A DNA stretch of 64,000 nucleotides, taken from positions 7,003,501 to 7,067,500 of the forward strand of contig CP114491.1 in assembly GCA_027186245.1 (NCBI GenBank), written 5' to 3'. The first letter of the stretch is position 1, and every line of letters starts with the position of its first letter. Shown here piece after piece: positions 55,745-64,000 of the stretch. The translations under genes and the position numbers were made by a program. The DNA comes from Coriaria nepalensis (lineage: Eukaryota > Streptophyta > Magnoliopsida > Cucurbitales > Coriariaceae). The notes below the pieces were generated by a model. It saw only the letters and a list, made by a program, of their open reading frames with translations, ran no database searches and was not told the origin of the DNA.

Positions 55745-56104
55745 TTAGCTCCGGCACCGAGTGATGGCGGAGCAACTGCGGCTATACGGGTTCGCTTCCG
55801 CACCAGTCTGGCAGTTGTAATAAGAAGCTCCTCTTTTAGAACATGGAACAGTGTCAGCCTTTAGTGCATTGTAGCTTATGTAGTTTGAGGTTGCTAATAT
55901 ACGCCTATTAATAATCTCTGAGTCCATATCAAACTCTGTCTCCTCCACCAAACAGTCCGCCAATGAGCCCTGGCAACTGGTGGCTCTTTTCGACACCCAG
56001 CTCAGCCCATAATCGGCACCACTTGTGGCGGCAGCAGTGGCAGAGGAGATGATGAGGGAGGTGGCTATGAATAAGAAGAGGAAGATAGAAGAAGAGTTGG
56101 CCAT
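55745..56104 (-). CDS. RALF: Rapid alkalinization factor (RALF) peptide precursor, RALF1/33-like
   Basis: Secreted signalling peptide perceived at the cell surface by FERONIA-type CrRLK1L receptors with LLG co-receptors; it raises apoplastic pH and restrains growth. Intronless, 119 residues. A signal peptide spans about residues 1-25 (hydrophobic core IFLFLFIATSLIISS). The acidic propeptide ends with the subtilase (S1P) site RRIL at 67-70. The mature peptide, from 71, starts ATSNYISYNAL, including the YISY receptor-binding motif at 75-78. It has four conserved cysteines (C88, C98, C111, C117) and the family blocks RGASYYNC and ANPYSRSC, ending RCRS. It matches the RALF1/RALF33 group rather than shorter divergent RALF-like peptides. 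Confidence 0.95.
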   Translation of the reverse strand: MANSSSIFLFLFIATSLIISSATAAATSGADYGLSWVSKRATSCQGSLADCLVEETEFDMDSEIINRRILATSNYISYNALKADTVPCSKRGASYYNCQTGAEANPYSRSCSAITRCRS

Positions 56105-57239
56105 TGTTATTTGGTCTAACGTTTCTATTTTGCTTTAATTTCTATGTAATTCTATAATATTTAACTTTGGTTTATTTATATGAGTTTGGTACGACGAATA
56201 TGGACACGTTGGCTACTTCATTATTTTAATTATTATATTATTCGTGACAATGGAGTTGAATGTGATTGGAGTGTTACAATAATTTTTTAATTTATTTTTT
56301 TATTTATTTTTTTTTAACTTTGGATATTTTTTATAATTTAATATGATATTATTTTTAAGCAAAATAGTTTATATAAGAGTTTGAATTTGTTGGCTTTATT
56401 TTAATTAATTAATTAATTAATTACTAAGTGACAATTATTTTGGTTGACATTTTTACGTAAATGCCACTTGTATTATTCTATCGATAGTATTCATTTTGGT
56501 TTTAGTATAATTAATTTTACTTATAATAATTTTAATATCTCATACTAAGTTGTTGTATGTGATCGATCCTAAGTGAAACCAAAGTGACAAATATTTTTAG
56601 TTGACTTTTAGAAAACTGGGCTCGAATTCATAATACATTAACAAGCTCGATCAAGAGTTAGTGTTCAAATCTTTGACTCTTTCCTAGTACGTTCCCTCAC
56701 CACAACCTTTTGTTTTCCGGTGGGGCATTACAATGCCTCAACGAATCCTTGCTATTTTCAGGGATTGAATCAAGTGAGGATGGAGTCGATCTCGGCCGTT
56801 AGAATTTCTTATATGAATTATATTTATAATATTATTTTATAATTTAATAAATAAAATCATATTTATTATTATATTAAATAATAAATTTAATTATTTTCGT
56901 TTATTAGACTAAGAAACCTTAAGTGTTGTAGTTAAATATTATCGTTTGAGTTCCTTATAAGTCATGGCAAGAAAATGCTGAATTAGATGAATAATAATAT
57001 GAAGATATATATATCTATATTTTCAATATGTAATCTCGCTGTACAAATATTCGTAATCAAATTTGCAGTTAGGATTAAGTGAGATTAAGAAAAAGATTAA
57101 GTGCATAAATAATAATTATTGTTAATGATATTCCTAAGAGTATATTCAAACAAATTTGAATTGGTTCGATGAATAAAAAAAAACAATCATTTTCAATACC
57201 TACCCAGAAAAGGATGCAACAACTCTCTGCCTATGTAAA
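56105..57239. other. RALF promoter and AT-rich spacer
   Basis: Upstream region of RALF, with a (TTAA)n-like run at 56400-56422. No gene. A short GC-richer stretch at 56620-56810 has no coding signal I recognise. Confidence 0.4.
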
Positions 57240-58410
57240 AATAATAATAATAATAGTTAATTCACTTTTTATTTAATATTTAGTTCGTATTTTATAAATT
57301 TGTTCTTATGTAAAATTCGTTTCTTTATAGTATTCGATCAACATTTTTATCTGTATGTAATTTAAATGAATTTTTTTTAGTTTTTATGATTAGATTTTAG
57401 TTACTGGTATTAACGTGAATATGTTACATCATGAAAAAAATTATTATTTAATCCTTAATTTTTTATTTTTTACTCATTAATTTATTATTTTTTATAATCC
57501 ATTTTTAAAAAAAGGGGAAAAGAGGGGGAAAAAAAAAGAAAAAGAAAAACGAAGGATTGATAAGAATTTTTTGTGAAGAATTTGATCGAATTGATCTCAT
57601 ACTTCACAAAGAATTGAATCCAATTGATTCAATTTTTTCTTGCAAAAAACTTAAAAGTAACCTAAAGTTGAATAAATTTCGATCCCATCATTAATTTAGT
57701 TTTTCTTCCTGAAAAAGAAAAAATAAAAAATAAAAAATAAACTCAAACAAACCTCCACGAAACTAGACCACCATTAACGGAGGTATGGTTTGAATTCGAC
57801 CTCCGTTAATGGAGGTCTGTTCAAGTTTTTTTTTTTTTTTTCTGTTCATTTTCATCTTTCTAATAAATTTTTATTTTATTCTTTCAAATTTTATTCTTTA
57901 TAAAATATTAGATCAATTCCATCAAATTCTTCACGAAAAAAATGAATTGATTCAATTCAAATTGTTTGATCCAACTTTTCACGAATTAGATCGAGTTGAT
58001 CAGTTTTCTCACAAAAAATCAATTCGATTCGAATATCTAGTGAATAATTCAAATTGTTTCGGTCGATTTTTCTTGCGTAAAAAAAATTGAATTTTGTCCA
58101 TTTTTCCTCAAAAATCGGACTGGATTTTATTTCTTCCCTAATTTTTTTATATTTAAAATAATTAAATTATAAAAAAAAATAATAAATTAGTGAGAATGAA
58201 AAGTGAAAAATAAAACAATAAGGATGCAAAAATAATAAAATTATTTTTATAATAATATAACATATTATATCAATACTATCGACTGAAATCATATTATAAA
58301 GATTAAAAAATCTTAGTTAAATTATACAAAAATTAAGAAATTACTCAAAAACTACTACACAAATAAAATTATAAAATATAAAGGACTTAAATTATCCATA
58401 ATAATAATTA
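57240..58410. mobile_element. Large foldback (long inverted-repeat) element
   Basis: The two halves are imperfect reverse complements around a centre near 57792. The central stem is 57766-57784 against 57799-57817 (18 of 19 pairs). A second pair is 57573-57597 against 57910-57934 (24 of 25). Outer segments (about 57432-57510 and 58150-58240, both with 'taatttattattttt' and 'catccttatt'-like blocks) also match in inverted orientation. No transposase is seen, so it is probably a foldback or MULE-derived non-autonomous element. The outer limits are approximate. Confidence 0.7.
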
Positions 58411-58782
58411 AAAGTATTATGAAATTCACAGAAGTCTGTCCTAACCGTTTGTGTTCCCATTGTTTAGTCAAAGCTCTTAAGCCGTCGGAATTGATTTTGT
58501 CGCTTGAATCCGGATGCTTTCATGATGAATAACAACAATTAACAAAAACACTTGTTAACACATGTGAATTATTATTCTAGGCACCGGCTTGCCTTTTTTT
58601 TTTTTTTTTTTTTTTTTAATAAGTAAAATTGTTATTATTATTATTTGGATTTGAGAAAAATTTACTTGAAATATCATGGGTTTTTTTTTTTATTTGGTTC
58701 AACTTACGGGCGAAAAAGAGTAGGTGAGTGAGAGTTTGGTGAATTTACTGGGGGTAAAAGTTGAAGTCTTCCAGATAAGAAT
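58411..58782. other. Spacer with long poly-T
   Basis: T runs at 58592-58617 and 58680-58690; no gene seen. Confidence 0.4.
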
Positions 58783-59244
58783 TAGGGATGTGCATTTTGC
58801 CGTTTGGATCGGGTCGGGTACGGGTCGAATAATCATTTTTAAAAAACTAGTCTGATCGAGTACCCTTATACTTATAGAAATAAAGTAAAATATAAAAAAA
58901 AAACTGCTTGGTACCCTCATCACAAAAGCCACCATGTAGACTCGTGCCACCGTTGCTGCATGCCTGCACCAAGGAAAGACCATATCCAGTCGATGCTTTG
59001 TCTTCCACTCTCAGCCCGACATCACCACCACGTAGACTTTACCTCTCCATCACAAGAATTGATCAGATTTACATCACACGAAGTATAGCCACCGCCGCCA
59101 CCGCTCGAGCCACCACTCGGCCATCGATTCTTTAGCATCTAGATAGATGATCATCAATGAAACTTATATCCGATCATCGAAACTGATGGATACCCGCATG
59201 CAATGAGCCAGATCGGGTTGGATCCAACCCGTTACACATCCCTA
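58783..59244. mobile_element. Non-autonomous hAT-like transposon
   Basis: A 462-bp element with inverted ends TAGGGATGTG and CACATCCCTA. It is flanked by an 8-bp target-site duplication, ATAAGAAT on the left and ATAAGAAC on the right (7 of 8). Eight-base duplications and this type of terminus are characteristic of hAT elements. The sub-terminal parts carry GGGTCGGGT / GGGTTGGATCCAACCC motifs. There is no transposase. The interior is GC-richer than its surroundings and includes short non-coding open frames. Confidence 0.82.
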
Positions 59245-59763
59245 ATAAGAACTAAGAAGCGGCCAATTTTGATTATTATTTTAATGAAGATCAACTGCCC
59301 CCCAAAAACTCATCTAATCGCTTCTTTAGTCCTTTTTAAGGTCCTCTCTTTTGCCCATATCCATACCATCTTTCTTTACCACCTTCATTCATTACGTTTG
59401 ATTCTTTGAATCATTTTGGGATTAAAAAATATTGTACATCACCAAGCAAAGATCTTTATTATAAGCTTGATGGGTTATTAGTGTCATTAAAAAATATGTC
59501 CAAAACTACTCCCAAGATCTTTGGAAGGTAAAACCATTAGTGTAAGACTCAATCCTAAATTTCCTTTTCCCAATGCACCATCTCTTCCTACAAATCCATT
59601 AGTTAAAAATATGCGAACACACCAAATGAGATTTCCAACAACTTTTGATGTTCATATTTCCTTCTCAAAATTTACATAGTAAAATTGTCACAACACAACA
59701 AACCCATAAAGAATAGAAAAGGAATAACAAATAGAGTGGACAGATTAATGTATACATCCTTGT
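59245..59763. other. Spacer and LPA1 3' UTR
   Basis: No gene recognised. The last part is the 3' UTR of LPA1 on the minus strand. Confidence 0.5.
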
Positions 59764-62700
59764 CTACCTTTCTAGCTTGCTTAGAAATGCTTCCATGGGT
59801 GGAATCTCCTTCACAATTTCCTGCCAGTCCGGCATTCCCTGCGTATAATAAGCAACAGTTTAACCCGTTAAGAAATAGACACAACACTAGAGCTCGAATG
59901 TATTATATATCAAACAACAAGTTGGACTTTGTATGTGCGATAAGCCCCATGAAACGATTTTGGTGTTATTAGAATCATTTCGCCCCCAAGGGTTATGCCT
60001 AAGGGATTCTCCCGAGGTTAGGGAGAATCTTTCGGCTATAACCCTTCAAAAATCATTTCACCCGAGAAAATATTGCTGTCATTTGGTTCAGTGCAATTTA
60101 CGGTCAAGACCTTACCATAATAGAAAATAACTGATTATAACCGTCCAACATCATTAGACATGTTGACATAGCATTTTAAATTGATTGATGCCACATGTTT
60201 AATGATATTAAACGATCAATATTAATTATTTTCTCTCGTGATAAAATTTTGACCGTAAATTTCACCGAACCAAATTGCACCAAATAGATAATCATTTCAT
60301 CCCCATTTGCTTACTTTCCCTGATCTTCGGACCCGACCATCCAATCTCAATATAATGTAGACATCCTCGCCGGGGGTAACCCCTTCGGATTTCTGTTGAT
60401 CCTTTAACCACCTAATTAAGGGAATTAATAAATTAGCCTTTACCACAACACATAACGTTGAAGAATATAAAAGTTCCATGTTACCTTTCCCATTCTGCAG
60501 GTGATACAACCTCAGCTTTGAATCGGATTTCAGATTTTAACTTTGACTTTGCGGTTATAGACTGAGCCCGTTTCTCAAAATCTTCCTACCAAGGGAATTG
60601 AGAAACAATCTTAAAAAGAAGGAAAAAAAGGGGGTGAAAACTTAATAGATTGAAGGTTGAGTATAGGAGTCAAAATTGAGATCTTACCCCGATAGAAGGT
60701 AGAGCATTAGCTGTTTTTGGAGTCGAACCGAAGCCTTTCTTCTCTGTTTTCTGTTCTTTTCCTTCACCCCATATAACAGGAACTAAGAGAACACCTCTTC
60801 TGTTGAGCTCGGTTCTAAACCTTTCCGCTTTCTGGATAGCCAACGAAACAGTCTCCTTGCTCCCAGCTAAAATGACCTAAATCCAAATGTCAAAATAAGT
60901 AAAAACCACAGGCATGGGCCCCATGAGGGTCCTCTGATAATATCTTTTTTCTTCTAATTTTGGAATTCTAAAATCAAGAGAATTATGACCTAAGAAAAAA
61001 TGGAGCCAAAATGAAAAAGAAAGGGAAAAGGTTGCTTACTGGTCGGACAGTTTCTCTAAGTTGGACAAGCTCAACTACTCGATTAGTGGAAAGGCGCAAA
61101 GGCAACCGAGACAAAGTCTCATTTCTCAATATCTGCGCAAGTTGTTCCTCCTCTTTCTTGTTGTCCCAAATAAATAATGCCACAAGAACAACAATACCTG
61201 TTGATTACTGATCGAAAAATCTCAGTCATTTTTCAAGAAGCAAACTATTATACATTCCAGGTCCAAGTATTTATAACAAAAGCAACAGTATCATGTTTAC
61301 CTCCAATATTAATGGCAGCATTTCCAGCTGTATCCAAGAGATTAGGAGCATTATCACCTCCTTTAATTGCAAGAAATAGTCTTGGAATAGTAAAGAAGGT
61401 TGAAATTCCTGCTGCTGCAGAGAAAGCCACATAGAAGAATCTTCTAACTCCTCGGAACGGTGCTTGGACTTCACTAATGAGTTTGAGATCTCTTCTAAAG
61501 CTGTAGCCTATATCTTCCCCACCTAACTTAGCCTGGAAGGGAATGACAAATCGGGGCCCAGTAGGCCTAGTAGGGTTAAGCTCGAGTTGGCAATAGTGAA
61601 TCCAGAGTCGAACACTGAAGGCAAGACTAAATTTTAGTGACTGACCTCTTCTTGCAATTCTTTGAATTCAGGCAAAGCTCTGAATGAGGCCAAGTCAGGA
61701 TCGTTCAGAATTGTTCCGAATTTGAGGTTGTATTCTCTCAATGCAGTACGTAGGCTATCAGCTGCTTTCTTTCCCTCCCCTCTTGCTCAAAAATATTTAC
61801 AAAGATAAGATCTATCAGCTTCTGTTACTCTAGATAATTTATGTTTGGGTTTCAAAGAGAGATGAGGATAAACATCTAACTAATTGAAAGAGACAAGCAT
61901 CAAACAGACGATGTCTAGATTAGGGAAGAACAATGTCAAATAAATGCTAAGAGCCAAAGACACGACAAACAAAAGAAATTATAAATCATGATGAGAAATC
62001 CAAAGAGAAGGAGGACTTACCGGTATGCATGACAGCATGCTTTGTTGTAAAAAGCAGCTTGGGCCTCAACTGGGTTCGGATCTAAACTAAGGGCTGTTTC
62101 GAATTGAACTAAAGCATCTTTGACCTGATAAATTAAATTTGTCACCAGCATGATATCAATTTTATTTCATGTATAAAAAAATGTGTCCTTGAACTTATAA
62201 GGATTGAATTCAATCAAGTTGAACTGATTCTAGCAAGATTTGGAATCCCAATTTCTCCTTTTCTCGTAACATGAAGTAACGAATAGAATGAAATACCTAA
62301 TCCATATTTTAGAGATCCAATTCTACTAGCTATCATATGTCTTGACCATCGAGAACAAATGCGTCAGTAAATCGAATTCTTTCAAGTTCAAGGCTAACAA
62401 CTCATCAGAAAAAATGTTAAGGATAAGTAGATAACATATCAGATTAAACCCAGATTGAAGCTTAAACACTGATTCAAAAAAAAATTCATTCAATCGAAAT
62501 TAACACAATTAAGTTAAGATTCATCAAGTAATCACTAAAATCAAGCACACCCTCTTCGCAAAAATAGAAATTCGAAAGTAAAGTTTAAAACCGTACCCGT
62601 CCTTTGGAGAAGAGTTGGAGGCCCAGGTTGACACAAGATTCTGCAGTTTCTGTATTAGCTTCTGGGGTTTGAGAAGTAGAAGAAGATGATGATGATGATG

Positions 62701-62848
62701 AAGAAGAGCAACGTGTAATTGAAATTTGGTACTTCTTCTTGGAAGTGGAGAAGATGGGTCTTCTTATCCGAAGCCAGGGATTTGGGCTAGCTTGTGTTTT
62801 CTGGTGCGAGAAGATGAGTATTTTATGGTTCGGGGAAAGAGTGGTCAT
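59764..62848 (-). CDS. LPA1: LOW PSII ACCUMULATION 1 (LPA1), chloroplast PSII assembly factor
   Basis: Thylakoid membrane chaperone that aids co-translational assembly of photosystem II by contacting the D1 protein. Nine exons on the minus strand: 62848-62597, 62124-62021, 61781-61646, 61532-61301, 61197-61040, 60876-60688, 60585-60485, 60411-60315 and 59838-59764, giving 447 residues (Arabidopsis about 453). The Ser-rich N-terminus (about 1-58, including a run of ten Ser) is a chloroplast transit peptide. TPR-like helices cover about 68-136 (CVNLGLQLFSKGRV, ALVQFETALSLDPNP, YNKACCHAYR, AADSLRTALREY). Two hydrophobic segments follow: FFYVAFSAAAGISTFFTIPR from about 196, and INIGGIVVLVALFIW near 240. 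A soluble C-terminal domain ends GMPDWQEIVKEIPPMEAFLS. All junctions are in phase. The long serine run makes the transit peptide length likely to vary. Confidence 0.95.
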
Positions 62849-63084
62849 AGTTACTGATGAGAAGCTTTTTGCTTACTGGTTCAAGCTGTCTCTGCAACTA
62901 ATTCGTGTGGATTGCTTAAACTCTTGACCGTCTGATTGGATATTATAAATATCAACCGTCAGATTTCCTTCATTGACTATCCAACGGCTAACGCTCGCCA
63001 AGGCTTTATGAACCCGAAAAAGCCCGAAACGTAGTCGTTGAATATGAACTTCTGAAAAGGGCATTCTGGTTCTAATGGGCTTGC
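62849..63084. promoter_or_regulatory. LPA1 promoter region
   Basis: Upstream region of LPA1. 'ctgcagagacagcttgaacc'-type sequence but no clear element recognised. It merges into the 48-bp tandem repeat. Confidence 0.4.
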
Positions 63085-63228
63085 GTCTAGTTTCTCTCTC
63101 TTCCGCGGACCATTAGTACTGGTCTTGTTTGGGTCCAGTTTCTGTCTTTTCCACGGACCGCTAGTACTGGTCTTGTTTGGGTCTAGTTTCTGTCTTTTCC
63201 ACGGACCACTAGTACTGATCTTGTTTGG
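63085..63228 (+). repeat. 48-bp tandem repeat x3 upstream of LPA1
   Basis: Three units (63085-63132, 63133-63180, 63181-63228) share 'agtactggtcttgtttgggt' and 'tctgtcttttccacggacc' with a few differences. Since 48 is a multiple of three, a minus-strand frame (63381-62977) stays open and encodes a 16-residue repeat (GPWKRQKLDPNKTSTS). I regard this as a by-product. Confidence 0.9.
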
Positions 63229-64000
63229 GCCATTTTTCTGGGCTTCCCACATGCATCTCTGCAATGCAATTCTTAAAACTCCATTAGTAATGTTTTGAAG
63301 GAAAGTAAAACTACTCCTTTTACCATCGTTTGTATCATTTGTGTAGCGTAACTGATTAGTAAGATGAGACTTTTTTAACAATACTAAAAAAACTTTCTAA
63401 CAAAAAGGAAGAAATCTCAAAGAGAGATAGAAAAGAGCGTAGGTTAAGAAACGACCCAGTGGTGGCAAGATTAAGAACCAAGAGAAATGAGAGACACGGC
63501 AAGGTTAATCTGAAAAAAAAAATAAAATAAAATAAAAAATCTTCATATACTTCTTACTTGTCATATTTTTAATGTGTGGCCAAACTCTCACCCTAGATCA
63601 AATCTATGTAAGATTTTCTTATTAGTTAAAAGGTTTTATTTTAGAACTAAGAAAATGACATCCGTGGTATTTTTAAAAATAAAAATATGGAGGTATGTTT
63701 TATAAATAAAAAATATATTTCTATATTTAAGTTTAATCCCTATTATGTTAGTATTTTTATACAATATACCCCTAAAGTTTATTAATGATTATTTAATTTT
63801 ATTCACTCGTTCTTTGAACTTTAGGGGTATATTTTATAAAATACTAACGTAATAGGGATTAAATTTAAATATAGAAATATAATTCTCCTACCGAAACAAA
63901 AGGGACAAAATATCTAAAGCATGCAAGTAGCAAGTACTAGCTTTTAGTGTTCATATTATATATAGTGTTATAGATACAATCCTTAATGACTAAACATCCA
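63229..64000. other. Window end, no gene seen
   Basis: Apart from the hairpin element, only AT-rich spacer. No coding signal recognised up to the edge. Confidence 0.4.
63715..63886. repeat. Hairpin (MITE-like) element
   Basis: The left arm 63715-63779 (with 'taatccctattatgttagta' and 'taccc ctaaag') pairs with the right arm 63816-63886 ('ctttaggggta', 'actaacgtaatagggatta', 'tatagaaatat') with few mismatches across a loop of about 36 bases. No flanking duplication was identified. Confidence 0.75.

Noticed and set aside
58699..59409. Several short ORFs around 58.7-59.4 kb
   Set aside because: They fall within or across the hAT-like non-autonomous element and show no conserved domain.
61011..61434. 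Plus-strand ORFs over LPA1
   Set aside because: Antisense to LPA1 exons 4 and 5, with no homology of their own.
62977..63381. A real gene of 134 residues with a 16-residue repeat upstream of LPA1
   Set aside because: The frame is explained by three 48-bp tandem DNA units, has no known domain and no flanking gene signals.
1..64000. tRNA, rRNA or snoRNA genes
   Set aside because: I looked for tRNA-like A/B boxes and cloverleaf ends and saw no convincing candidate; tRNAscan-SE and Infernal would be decisive.

Overview
This window is nuclear DNA from a eudicot plant. The genes have many GT-AG introns with AT-rich interiors, and the recognisable proteins are plant families such as RALF, EID1, LPA1 and plant-type SR34. 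The space between them is filled by decayed Ty1/copia, PIF/Harbinger, hAT-like and foldback transposons. The gene set looks rosid-like, but the species cannot be named from sequence alone. I rebuilt exons by hand from splice dinucleotides, reading phase and family sequence knowledge; no alignment was run.

Layout. 0-7 kb: complex I subunit NDUFS5 (+) and splicing factor SR34 (+). 7.4-8.2 kb: the intronless F-box gene EID1 (+), then a one-exon relic of a universal stress protein (USP) gene (-). 9-16.3 kb: a 5-kb copia element (+) with both LTRs, a second gag fragment and a DUF1985-type relic. 16.8-20.8 kb: the intact USP gene (-) and co-chaperone p23 (+), transcribed divergently from a shared intergenic region of about 585 bp. 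22.5-26.2 kb: a broken PIF/Harbinger transposon (Myb/SANT ORF plus DDE transposase). 27.5-29.1 kb: LSM4 (-). 29.7-30.2 kb: an AAAAACC-type minisatellite. 30.4-39.4 kb: a transposon graveyard with a possible 1-kb inverted-repeat element, a copia (-) with LTRs, an internally deleted copia (+) cut by the LTR end of another copia (-), and a 166-bp tandem array. 41.1-43.0 kb: thiamine pyrophosphokinase TPK (+). 43.3-49.7 kb: an AlkB-like 2OG-Fe(II) oxygenase gene (+) split at an intron boundary by a 5.7-kb antisense copia. 50.0-50.6 kb: TSPO (-). 51.6-55.2 kb: ALG3 (+). 55.7-56.1 kb: a RALF peptide gene (-). 57.2-58.4 kb: a large foldback element. 58.8-59.2 kb: an hAT-like non-autonomous element. 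59.8-62.8 kb: LPA1 (-). The last kilobase has a 48-bp tandem repeat and a hairpin element.

The genes do not form one pathway. They are housekeeping functions: respiration, splicing and RNA decay, chaperoning, thiamine diphosphate supply, N-glycan assembly and PSII assembly. Signalling is represented by EID1, RALF and TSPO. Their order recalls, from memory of Arabidopsis locus numbers, an interleaving of three Arabidopsis segments (At1g02840-02910, At4g02430-02485 and At2g47690-47770). That suggests this chromosome keeps an ancestral block that Arabidopsis duplicated and fractionated. I see no CRISPR, operon or prokaryote-like defence system and no convincing unknown protein system. The interest lies in gene-transposon collisions, repeat structures and splicing oddities.
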